Position numbers and translations under genes: made by a program. From CAYMRL01 sp964473205 (lineage in GTDB: Bacteria > Deinococcota > Deinococci > Deinococcales > Trueperaceae): a stretch of DNA of 21,386 nucleotides. This document shows positions 9,768 through 17,074 of the stretch, piece after piece; position 1 is the stretch's first letter, and each line of letters begins with the position of its first letter. The stretch spans positions 1 through 21,386 of the forward strand of contig CAYYOK010000051.1 in NCBI GenBank assembly GCA_964473205.1, read 5' to 3'. The notes beneath the pieces were generated by a model. It worked only from the letters and a program-made list of their open reading frames with translations. It was not told where the DNA came from and did no database searches.

Positions 9768-10835
9768 TCAGCGACCGAAGATCTGGTCGAAGGTTCCGCC
9801 CTCGGCGAAGTGCTTGGCCTGAGCCTCCGCCCAACCGCCGAACAGCGGGTCGTCGATGCTGACCATCGCCACCTCCTGGAAGCGCGCGGCGTCCTCGGGA
9901 TCGGCGTGCTCCGGGTAGACGGGGCGGTAGAAGTGCTTGGCCGCGAGGCGCTGGCCCTCTGGGCTGTAGAGGTACTCGAGGTAGGCCTGCGCCACCTCGA
10001 GCGTGCCGTTGGCCTCGGCGTTGGCGTCGACCAGCGCCACCGGCGGCTCGGCCAGCACGGAGATCGACGGCACCACGACCTCGAACGCGTCGGCCCCGAA
10101 GCTGGCGATGGCCAGGTAGGCCTCGTTCTCCCAGGCGATCAGCACGTCGCCCTGGCGCCGCTGCACGAAGGTGGTCATCGAGCCGCGAGCGGCGGTGTCG
10201 AGCATCGTCACGTTGGCGTAGATGCCTGCGACGAAGTCGAGCATCTGCTCCTCGTCACCGTCGAACTCGGCGGCGGCCCACGCCCAGGCCGCCAGGTAGT
10301 TCCAGCGCGCGCCGCCCGAGGTCTTGGGGTTGGGAGTCACCAGCCCGACGTCGTCCCTCGCCAGGTCGTCCCAGTCGGTGATGCTCTTGGGGTTGCCGGC
10401 CCGCACCAGGAACACGATCGTCGAGGTGTAAGGCGCCGAATCGTGCGGCAGGCGCTCGCGCCAACCGGGGTCGATGCGGCCGGAGAGGCTGGCGATCGCG
10501 TCGATGTCCACCTGGGTGGCGAGGGTCACGACGTCGGCCCTCAGGCCTTCGATCACCGCCCTGGCCTGGGCTCCGGAGCCGCCGTGAGACTGGTTGACGC
10601 GCACGTCGACCCCGTGCTCGGCCGACCAGTAGTCGGCGAACGCCTGGTTGAACTCGCGGTAGAACTCGCGCGTCGGGTCGTAGGAGACGTTGAGCAGCGT
10701 CACCTGAGCCGCGCCGTTGATGACCGAGACCAGTAAGACGAGCAGCAGCGCAACGCGTCCGCCTGCCGCCGCCCCCCGTCCGAAGCGCAAGGTCCGGGCG
10801 TCGATCAAGCGAGGGAAACCTCGTTCTGGTCGCAT
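9768..10835 (-). CDS. sbp: Periplasmic sulfate/thiosulfate-binding protein
   Basis: Captures sulfate outside the membrane and delivers it to CysT/CysW. With the ATG at 10835 the product has 355 residues. It has a long basic N-region, then a hydrophobic core VALLLVLLVSVING with likely cleavage near AAQ, so it is exported. Hallmarks of the family are TLLNVSYDPTREFYREFN at the mature N-terminus, VNQSHGGSGAQARAVIEG, and NPKTSGGARWNYLAAW, which matches the classical prokaryotic sulfate-binding protein signature. The open frame extends 49 codons upstream, but GAGAGG five bases before this ATG and the signal peptide fix the start. It could equally be named cysP; sequence alone does not separate the sulfate and thiosulfate binders. 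First gene of the operon, divergent from the nos cluster. Confidence 0.94.
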   Translation of the reverse strand: MRPERGFPRLIDARTLRFGRGAAAGGRVALLLVLLVSVINGAAQVTLLNVSYDPTREFYREFNQAFADYWSAEHGVDVRVNQSHGGSGAQARAVIEGLRADVVTLATQVDIDAIASLSGRIDPGWRERLPHDSAPYTSTIVFLVRAGNPKSITDWDDLARDDVGLVTPNPKTSGGARWNYLAAWAWAAAEFDGDEEQMLDFVAGIYANVTMLDTAARGSMTTFVQRRQGDVLIAWENEAYLAIASFGADAFEVVVPSISVLAEPPVALVDANAEANGTLEVAQAYLEYLYSPEGQRLAAKHFYRPVYPEHADPEDAARFQEVAMVSIDDPLFGGWAEAQAKHFAEGGTFDQIFGR

Positions 10836-10878
10836 ATGAACCTCTCGTTCCCGGCGTTGGTAGACCCTAGCACTCAAC

Positions 10879-10901
10879 CGTGAGACGCGGGATGTCTCAC
10901 G
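10879..10901. promoter_or_regulatory. Candidate operator in the sbp/nos divergent region
   Basis: CGTGAGAC-N7-GTCTCACG is a perfect eight-base inverted repeat (two-fold symmetric, 23 bases overall), 44 bases upstream of the sbp start. The right arm also pairs with the following GAGAC (GTCTC-AC-GAGAC, 10894-10905). Position and symmetry suit a dimeric regulator. Whether it serves the sulfate operon, the nos cluster or both cannot be told. The rest of this 288-base gap shows no promoter I can call with confidence. Confidence 0.5.
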
Positions 10902-11113
10902 AGACCACTCTCGGCTGCCTTCGACAGCTAGGAGCGCAGCACAAGACCGCGCTCCGCGCCCGGGTCTTACGTCCCTACTCACTTCCCTCTCAGGAACATA
11001 ACGTGGATGCAGTTATCCAAGAATCGTCCTGGCACCCGAGTTGCGCACGGGTCCGGGCACGACACGAGAGGCGAACCGAACCGCGAGCCAAGGCGCGAAC
11101 CGATGCTCGAACC

Positions 11114-11120
11114 AGGAGGA
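11114..11120 (+). promoter_or_regulatory. Ribosome binding site of the cytochrome c gene
   Basis: AGGAGGA three to four bases before the ATG at 11124. It selects that start over the ATG at 11103 and over the longer open frame beginning at 11007. The spacing is a little short. Confidence 0.65.
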
Positions 11121-11123
11121 CCG

Positions 11124-11624
11124 ATGGAGCAGGCGAAGAGAGACCAACAGGCGATCGATGGAAGGCCCGGCGGGCGTCAAGGCGCGCGAACGCCCGTGGC
11201 GAAGCTGCTGTTCCCGCTGCTGGCAGGCGGGCTGCTGCTCGTGGCCGCGCTGGCCGTGGCCCAGGACACCACTGGCGACCTTCCCAAGGGGATCGGCCCG
11301 ATCAGCGAGGTGATCCTCGGCGACATCGACCCCGACATGGCGGCCGCGGGCGAGGCGACCTTCAACATGCTGTGCGCCGCCTGCCACAAGTTCGGCGAGC
11401 GCTACGTCGGACCCGACCTGCAAGGCGTCAGCGAACGCCGGTCGCCCGAATGGATCATGAACATGATCCTCAACACCAACCAGATGATCTTCGAGGACGA
11501 CACGGCTTACGACCTTCTCGCCCAGTACATGACCCCGATGCCTCAGCTGCCGTTGACCGAGGAGCAAGCACGCGAGCTCCTCGAGTTCTTCCGGCTGCAG
11601 GACGCCGACGCCGCCGGCGGCTGA
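11124..11624 (+). CDS. Mono-heme cytochrome c of the nos cluster
   Basis: A 166-residue exported or membrane-anchored class I cytochrome c, probably passing electrons to NosZ. The N-terminal basic stretch is followed by a hydrophobic segment LLFPLLAGGLLLVAALAVAQ (about residues 28-47), which is a signal peptide or anchor. One heme attachment site C84-A-A-C87-H88 is present, and the likely axial methionine lies in MTPMP (M136 or M139). Residues such as RSPEWIMNMILN and PLTEEQARELLEFF are typical of small cytochromes c in clade II nos operons (often called nosC). First gene of the cluster, 139 bases before nosZ. The gene name is not assigned because several cytochromes share this role. Confidence 0.88.
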   Translation: MEQAKRDQQAIDGRPGGRQGARTPVAKLLFPLLAGGLLLVAALAVAQDTTGDLPKGIGPISEVILGDIDPDMAAAGEATFNMLCAACHKFGERYVGPDLQGVSERRSPEWIMNMILNTNQMIFEDDTAYDLLAQYMTPMPQLPLTEEQARELLEFFRLQDADAAGG

Positions 11625-11634
11625 GCCAGCCGCC
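11616..11634 (+). terminator. Hairpin over the cytochrome c stop codon
   Basis: GGCGGCTG-AGC-CAGCCGCC forms a perfect eight-pair stem with a three-base loop and includes the stop codon of the cytochrome gene. A weaker second stem, CCGCCG...CGGCGG, lies at 11642-11666. No T-run follows. It could be a partial terminator, an RNA-stability element or part of the nosZ leader. Confidence 0.4.
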
Positions 11635-11751
11635 CGACCAACCGCCGCGCTGGCGCGCCACGGCGGCCGACCACGAGACCCAGGCGAACAGGGAAGACAG
11701 CGAGGAGAGCGGCCAGCTCGGCACGGCCGCAGTCGCAAGGCTCCTCGCTTC

Positions 11752-11758
11752 AGGAGGT
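11752..11758 (+). promoter_or_regulatory. Strong ribosome binding site of nosZ
   Basis: AGGAGGT with a five-base spacer to the ATG at 11764. It is among the strongest sites in the window and fits high NosZ synthesis. Confidence 0.8.
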
Positions 11759-11763
11759 ATCAG

Positions 11764-13719
11764 ATGGCACTACGTAGATTTGCCTTGGTCGCCCTAGCGC
11801 TAGGTGCGCTCGCGGCCGGACTGGTGCTGGCGCAGGGCGCCAGGAGCGCAGCCCGGACCGCCAGCGACGCCGCCGCCAGGGTCTTCGTCCCGCCCGGCGA
11901 GCACGACGAGTACTACGCCTTCCTCTCCGGCGGCTTCAACGGCCAGCTCAGCGTCGTCGGCCTGCCCTCGGGCCGCACGCTGCGGCTCATCCCGGTCTTC
12001 TCGCAGCACGCCGAGAACGGCTACGGCTACTCCGAGGAGACCCTGGCCCTGTTCAACACCTCGTACGGCCCCGTCTACTGGGACGACACCCACCACCCGC
12101 AGCTCTCGCGCACCAACGGCATCGCCGACGGCCGCTGGATCTTCATCAACGGCAACAACACCCCGCGCATCGCCAGAGTCGATCTGAGCACCTTCGAGAC
12201 CGTCGAGATCATCGAGGTCCCCAACGTCGGCGGCAACCACCCCTCGCCGTTCTCGACCATGAACACCGAGTACCTGGTCGCCGGCACCCGCTTCAGCGTG
12301 CCCGTCCCGCAGGCGGACATGCCGATCGCCGACTACAAGGGCAACTTCCAGGGCGCGATCACGTTCGTCTCGGTCGAGCCCACCAGCGGCGAGATGGCCA
12401 TCGCCTTCCAGCTCCTGGTGCCGGGCTTCAACTACGACCTGGCGCACTGCGGCAAGGGCCCCTCGGCCGACTGGTGCTTCTTCAGCTCCTACAACACCGA
12501 GGAAGCCAACACGCTGCTCGAGGTCAACGCCTCGCAGTCCGACACCGACTTCGTCAGCGCCGTCAACTGGCGCCGCGCCGAGCAGTGCATCGCAGAAGGC
12601 GCCGCGTTCACCATGCCGGCCAACTACGCCCACAACATCGTCGACCACGACTCCGGCATCGCCTCCACCACGATGCGCGACTCCGTGACCATGCTGCGCC
12701 CCGAGGACTGCGAAGGCGTCATCTACTATCTGCCGACGCCCAAGTCGCCGCACGGCGCCGACGTCAACCCCACCGGCGAGTACATCGTCCCCGGCGGCAA
12801 GCTCTCCTCCACCATCGTGGTGCATAGCTTCGCCAAGATGCTCGACGCGATCGAAGCCGAAGCTTTCGAAGGCGAAGCCTACGGCATCCCGATCATCAGC
12901 ATGGAAGCCACCATGGCCGGCCAGGTCGAGCGCGCCTGCCTCGGGCCGCTACACAGCGAGTTCGACAGCAAGGGCTTCGTCTACACCTCGTGCTTCATCA
13001 CCTCCGAGGTGATCAAGTGGAGCCTCGGCACCTTCGAGGTCGTCGACCGCATCCCCGCCTACTACTCGATCGGCCACTTGATGATCCCCGGCGGCGACAG
13101 CATGCAGCCGGCCGACAACTACGTCGTGGCCATGAACAAGATCACCAAGGACCGCTACCTGCCCACCGGCCCCGAGCTCGCCCACTCCGCTCAGCTCGTC
13201 GACATCAGCGGCAACACGATGCAGATGCTCCTCGACTTCCCCACGCTGGGTGAGCCGCACTACGCGCAAGGCATCCACGCCGACCTGGTCGCCCCCAATA
13301 GCCAGCAGATCTACTCGCTGGCCTCCAACAGCCACCCCTACGCCACCACCAGCGAGGCCGACGTCAGGGTCGTGCGCGAGGGCAGCGAGGTCCACATCTA
13401 CATGACCTCGATCCGCTCGCACTTCGCGCCCGACGTCATCGAAGGCATCAAGGTCGGCGACACCGTCTACTGGCACGTCACCAACCTCGAGCAGGACTGG
13501 GACGTCCCCCACGGCTTCGCCGTCAAGGGCATGGCCGCCGCCAACATCCTGATCATGCCCGGCCGCACGCTGACCGTTAAGTGGGAGCCGACCCACGTCG
13601 GCGTGTTCCCGTTCTACTGCACCGACTTCTGCTCGGCGCTGCACCAGGAGATGCAGGGCTACGTCCGCGTCTCCCCCGCCGACTCCGACATCGCCCTGAG
13701 CTGGAGCCTGGGCAACTAG
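11764..13719 (+). CDS. nosZ: Nitrous oxide reductase, clade II (Sec-type) NosZ
   Basis: Reduces N2O to N2 in the periplasm, the last step of denitrification. The 651-residue protein starts with a short hydrophobic signal (cleavage probably near AQG or SAA). It has RR but not the RRxF order of a Tat signal, which fits the Sec-exported clade II. All seven histidines expected for the four-copper CuZ site are present: H110 and H111 (DDTHHP), H159 (GGNHPS), H330 (KSPHG), H397 (GPLHSE), H438 (SIGHLM) and H499 (GEPHYA). The C-terminal cupredoxin domain holds the CuA ligands H583, C619, C623, H627 and M630. The residue two after the first CuA cysteine is D621, where clade I enzymes have a tryptophan. 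Followed by accessory genes for copper-site maturation. Identification and clade are secure. Confidence 0.97.
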   Translation: MALRRFALVALALGALAAGLVLAQGARSAARTASDAAARVFVPPGEHDEYYAFLSGGFNGQLSVVGLPSGRTLRLIPVFSQHAENGYGYSEETLALFNTSYGPVYWDDTHHPQLSRTNGIADGRWIFINGNNTPRIARVDLSTFETVEIIEVPNVGGNHPSPFSTMNTEYLVAGTRFSVPVPQADMPIADYKGNFQGAITFVSVEPTSGEMAIAFQLLVPGFNYDLAHCGKGPSADWCFFSSYNTEEANTLLEVNASQSDTDFVSAVNWRRAEQCIAEGAAFTMPANYAHNIVDHDSGIASTTMRDSVTMLRPEDCEGVIYYLPTPKSPHGADVNPTGEYIVPGGKLSSTIVVHSFAKMLDAIEAEAFEGEAYGIPIISMEATMAGQVERACLGPLHSEFDSKGFVYTSCFITSEVIKWSLGTFEVVDRIPAYYSIGHLMIPGGDSMQPADNYVVAMNKITKDRYLPTGPELAHSAQLVDISGNTMQMLLDFPTLGEPHYAQGIHADLVAPNSQQIYSLASNSHPYATTSEADVRVVREGSEVHIYMTSIRSHFAPDVIEGIKVGDTVYWHVTNLEQDWDVPHGFAVKGMAAANILIMPGRTLTVKWEPTHVGVFPFYCTDFCSALHQEMQGYVRVSPADSDIALSWSLGN

Positions 13720-13726
13720 CACCTAT

Positions 13727-13762
13727 GAGGGTCGGCCTGGGACGTTCCCCGGGCCGACCCTC
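13727..13762 (+). terminator. Strong hairpin after nosZ
   Basis: GAGGGTCGGCC (13727-13737) pairs perfectly with GGCCGACCCTC (13752-13762), eleven base pairs. The 14-base loop has a further GGG/CCC option. It begins seven bases after the nosZ stop and has no T-run. Likely a partial terminator or 3'-end stabiliser that lets nosZ be expressed above the downstream accessory genes. Confidence 0.55.
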
Positions 13763-13827
13763 GACCACGGCGCCGACCGGCGCCACCTGTCCAAGAAGAC
13801 GCTTGACGAGAGAGAAGGTCGAACGGC

Positions 13828-15033
13828 ATGACACGAGACGGTGTGACAAGCGATGGCGCGAGAAGTCAGACCGCGCGCCTCGGCTGGCTCGAGCGTTGCC
13901 TGATAGGCGTGGCGGCACTGCTGCCACTGGGCACGTTCCTGCGGCCCTTGTGGCACTACTACTTCGAGGCCCCGCAGTACCCGGAGGGCCTGTCGATGCA
14001 GATCTGGTCGTACCAACTGACCGGCCGCGTCGACCTCATCAACGGCCTGAACCACTACGTCGGCTTCATGAAGCTCGACGCCGCCGACTTCTGGGAGCTC
14101 AAGGTCCTGCCGGTGCTCGTCGCGCTCGTCGTCCTCGGCGGCCTGTTCGTCGTGATACAGGGCCGCAAGCGGCCCTTCGACCTGTGGCTGGCGGGCTACG
14201 GCCTGTTCGCCGTGCTGGGCATGACCGACTTCTACCGCTGGCTGTACAAGTTCGGCCACACCGTCGACCCGCGCGCCGCCATCACCATGGAGGGCTACAC
14301 GCCTCCGATGATCGGCGAGAGCGTGTTCATGAACTTCTACATCACCGCCTGGCCCGGCTGGGGCGCCTACGCGCTGGCCGGCGGGTTCGTGCTCGGCCTC
14401 GCCGTCTGGGGTTGGCGCCTCTTCCGCACCCGCGGACGCCGCGCTGCCCCCTTGAAGGCGAGCGCCGTGGCCGCGCTCCTCGCCGCGCTGCTGCTCTCCG
14501 GCTGCTCGACGCCCAAGCCGGTGCCGATCGTCATCGGCCAGGACCTCTGCGCGTTCTGCGAGATGCTGATCAGCGACCCCGGCTACCCGGCCCAGCTCGT
14601 CACCAAGACCGGCAAGGCCTACAAGTTCGACTCCATCGAATGCCTGCTCGCGTTCGTTCACGACGGCCCCGTCGCTCGCGATCAGGTTCACTCCATGTGG
14701 GTCACCGACTTCAACGAGCCGGGCAAGCTGCTGAAGGTCGAGGAGGCTCACTTCCTGCGCAGCGGTCAGCTCCGCAGCCCGATGGGCCTCAACGTCACCG
14801 CCTTCCGCACGCTCAAGGAGCTCGAGGACGTCAGGGCCGAGGTGGGTGGCGTCCAGGTCCGTCATGCCGACCTGCTCGACATGGTCATCCAGTCGGGCCT
14901 GATCGAGCGCGTCGCCGCGCACGACCACGGCATGGGCATGGGCGAGGGCCATGACGCGGGCGAGACGCCCGCCGCGGGCATGATGCACGCCGCCGACGAG
15001 ATGCAAGGGGCGGGCGACGAGGACCAGCCGTGA
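13828..15033 (+). CDS. nosL: Fusion of a clade II nos-cluster membrane protein with NosL copper lipoprotein
   Basis: 401 residues in two parts. Residues 1-205 form a membrane protein with four likely helices (about 24-40, 92-111, 117-132, 177-197). Its blocks FEAPQYPEGL (46-55) and INGLNHYVGF (71-80) resemble, from memory, a separate membrane protein encoded in clade II nos clusters of Bacteroidota; its function is unknown. Residues 226-401 are NosL, a periplasmic Cu(I) chaperone for NosZ, with C241-x-x-C244-x-M246 and a family-typical KFDSIECLLAFV. Between them lies a lipoprotein signal: a hydrophobic stretch ending in LLLSGC, with the lipobox cysteine at 226. Basic residues 197-205 are cytoplasmic in an N-in model, which places NosL outside. 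The C-terminal tail (365-392) is rich in His and Met. Starts after AGAGAAGG; ends in a 4-base overlap with nosD. Internal TTG (14452) or GTG (14467) starts could also yield free NosL. Confidence 0.88.
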   Translation: MTRDGVTSDGARSQTARLGWLERCLIGVAALLPLGTFLRPLWHYYFEAPQYPEGLSMQIWSYQLTGRVDLINGLNHYVGFMKLDAADFWELKVLPVLVALVVLGGLFVVIQGRKRPFDLWLAGYGLFAVLGMTDFYRWLYKFGHTVDPRAAITMEGYTPPMIGESVFMNFYITAWPGWGAYALAGGFVLGLAVWGWRLFRTRGRRAAPLKASAVAALLAALLLSGCSTPKPVPIVIGQDLCAFCEMLISDPGYPAQLVTKTGKAYKFDSIECLLAFVHDGPVARDQVHSMWVTDFNEPGKLLKVEEAHFLRSGQLRSPMGLNVTAFRTLKELEDVRAEVGGVQVRHADLLDMVIQSGLIERVAAHDHGMGMGEGHDAGETPAAGMMHAADEMQGAGDEDQP

Positions 15034-16349
15034 ACAGCGCCGGGCGGCGGACCAGGCTGACGGCGGCACTAGCCGCGGCCATCACCGTCGCCGCTGCCGG
15101 CTCTATCGCCGGTTTCGCCAGCCTCGCCGGCGTTGCCGGCGTCGCGTACGCTGCCGAGCTGAGCGTCTGCGCCAGCGGCTGCGACCACGACACCATCGCG
15201 TCGGCGCTCGCGGCCGCGCAGGACGGCGACGTGGTTCAGGTACACGCGGGCACGTACCGCGAAGGTCCGTTGGTCATCGACACCAGCATCAGCCTCGTCG
15301 GGATCGGTGAGCCGGTCCTCGACGGCGAGCTGCAGCACCAGATCCTGTCTATCACCGCCGACCACGTGTCGGTGCGCGGCTTGGTGCTCCGCGACGCCGG
15401 GCGCAGCCGCATCCGCGAGATCTCCGCCATCAAAGCCGAGAACGTCGGCGGCTGCCTCATCGAGGACAACCGCATCGAGAACGCCTTCTTCGGCGTCTAT
15501 CTAGCCAGGGCGACCGCCTGCGAGGTCAGGCGCAACACTATCGAAGGCGAGGCGGAGAACGAGGCCTTCTCCGGCAACGCCATCCACGTCTGGAACGGCT
15601 ACGACATCGTCGTCGAGGACAACCTGATGACGGGTCACAGGGACGGCCTCTATCTCGAGTTCGCGCGCGGCAACGTCGTGCGCCGCAACATCAGCCGCGG
15701 CAACATCCGCTACGGCCTGCACTTCATGTTCTCCAACGAATCCGAGTTCTCCGACAACGTCTTCAGCCACAACGACGCTGGCGTCGCCGTCATGTACTCG
15801 AAAGAGATAACGATGATCGGCAACGAGTTCAGCGACAACTGGGGCGCCGCCGCCTACGGGCTGCTGCTGAAGGACATCAACGACTCGCTGGTCAGCGGCA
15901 ACCTGTTCCAGAACAACACCGCCGGCGTCTACCTCGACGGCTCGAGCCGCACCGAGCTCAGCCACAACGAGTTCATCCAGAACGGCTACGCGCTGCGGGT
16001 CCTCGCCAACTCGATGGGCTCGCTGGTCCGCTACAACAACTTCATCGGCAACACCTTCGACGTCGTGACCAACTCGAACCGCTCCTACAACTCGTTCACC
16101 GAGAACTACTGGGACGCCTACGAGGGCTACGACCTCGACCGCGACGGCATCGGCGACGTCCCCTACCGACCCGTGCGGCTGTTCGCGCTGACCGTCGAGT
16201 GGTACCCGCAATCGCTGGTGCTGCTGCGCAGCCCGCTCTCGCAGGTGATGGACTACGCCGAGAGGCTGATGCCAGTCATCACACCCAAGGCCATCGAGGA
16301 CGATCGGCCGCTGATGGGGAGGATCCGATGGTCGTCGTCGACGCGCTGA
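15030..16349 (+). CDS. nosD: NosD, periplasmic beta-helix copper-site maturation protein
   Basis: NosD works with NosF and NosY to assemble the CuZ cluster of NosZ, probably by supplying sulfur. The 439-residue product has a long N-terminal hydrophobic stretch ending near AYAAEL (about residue 42), so it is secreted. The body is a right-handed beta-helix of CASH/PbH1 repeats, seen as recurring short turns such as NRIENAFFGVYLARA, NVVRRNIS, NESEFSDNVF, and NLFQNNTAGVYLDGS. The C-terminal NYWDAYEGYDLDRDGIGD (about 362-379) is the most diagnostic NosD block. GTG start overlaps the upstream stop by four bases (GTGA). The end overlaps nosF by 22 bases. High confidence. Confidence 0.95.
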   Translation: MNSAGRRTRLTAALAAAITVAAAGSIAGFASLAGVAGVAYAAELSVCASGCDHDTIASALAAAQDGDVVQVHAGTYREGPLVIDTSISLVGIGEPVLDGELQHQILSITADHVSVRGLVLRDAGRSRIREISAIKAENVGGCLIEDNRIENAFFGVYLARATACEVRRNTIEGEAENEAFSGNAIHVWNGYDIVVEDNLMTGHRDGLYLEFARGNVVRRNISRGNIRYGLHFMFSNESEFSDNVFSHNDAGVAVMYSKEITMIGNEFSDNWGAAAYGLLLKDINDSLVSGNLFQNNTAGVYLDGSSRTELSHNEFIQNGYALRVLANSMGSLVRYNNFIGNTFDVVTNSNRSYNSFTENYWDAYEGYDLDRDGIGDVPYRPVRLFALTVEWYPQSLVLLRSPLSQVMDYAERLMPVITPKAIEDDRPLMGRIRWSSSTR

Positions 16350-17074
16350 GCAAACGTTTCGGACGCCTCGAGGTGCTCAAGTGCGTCTCCGCCACGTTCG
16401 AGCCCGGCAAGGTGACGGCGGTGGTCGGGCCCAACGCATCGGGCAAGACGACGCTGATGAAGAGCATCCTGGGCCTGGTGCTGCCCGATGCCGGCGACGT
16501 CACCATCGACGGCGTCAGCGTCAGGAACAACCCGGCGTCGCGCAAGCGCGTCGGCTACATGCCCCAGGAGCCGCGCTTCCCCGACAACCTCAAGATCGCC
16601 GAGCTGTTCAGCCTGGTGCAGGACCTGCGCAGCGAGCGTCCCGGCGGCTTGGATGACCTCATCGACTACTTCGACCTGCGCCCCCACCTGGGCAAGGCCG
16701 TCAGGTCGCTGTCCGGCGGCACGCGCCAGAAGGCCAGCGCAGTGCTGACCTTCCTGTTCAGCCCGCGCGTGCTGCTCCTGGATGAGCCCAGCGCCGGCCT
16801 CGACCCAGTCGCGAGCAGCCGGCTGAAGGACCGCATCCTGCAGGAGCGCGACAAGGGCGCCACCGTGCTGCTGACCTCGCACGTGATGAGCGAGCTCGAG
16901 GAGCTCGCAGACGAGGTGCTGTTCCTGCTCGAGGGCACCGTGCGCTTCCGCGACACGCTAGGGGCCATCCGCGCGATGACGGGCGAGCACCGCCTGGAGC
17001 GTGCCGTCGCCAAGCTGATGAGCGGGGAGACGCCGGTCACCGACTTTCAGCTAGTCAAGGGAGGACGCGCGTGA
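16328..17074 (+). CDS. nosF: NosF, ABC transporter ATPase for NosZ maturation
   Basis: Cytoplasmic ATPase that pairs with NosY to drive the NosDFY exporter. From the ATG at 16328 (GGGGAGGA upstream) the product has 248 residues. Walker A is GPNASGKTT at 34-42; most ABC proteins have GAGK here, and this one has ASGK. The signature LSGGTRQK is at 128-135, Walker B LLLDEP has D152-E153, and the switch His is in LLTSHVMSELEELAD. The TRQK ending of the signature is typical for NosF. The open frame extends upstream to 16199, but this start with its ribosome site matches the family's N-terminus. The gene overlaps nosD by 22 bases and nosY by four. Confidence 0.95.
   Translation: MVVVDALSKRFGRLEVLKCVSATFEPGKVTAVVGPNASGKTTLMKSILGLVLPDAGDVTIDGVSVRNNPASRKRVGYMPQEPRFPDNLKIAELFSLVQDLRSERPGGLDDLIDYFDLRPHLGKAVRSLSGGTRQKASAVLTFLFSPRVLLLDEPSAGLDPVASSRLKDRILQERDKGATVLLTSHVMSELEELADEVLFLLEGTVRFRDTLGAIRAMTGEHRLERAVAKLMSGETPVTDFQLVKGGRA

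Noticed and set aside
8806..9822. Plus-strand frames opposite cysT and cysW
   Set aside because: Gln/Arg/Asp-rich shadow translations typical of antisense permease genes in high-GC DNA.
13723..15069. 448-codon minus-strand frame opposite the NosL fusion
   Set aside because: Low-complexity antisense product; the sense strand has clear NosL and membrane-protein features.
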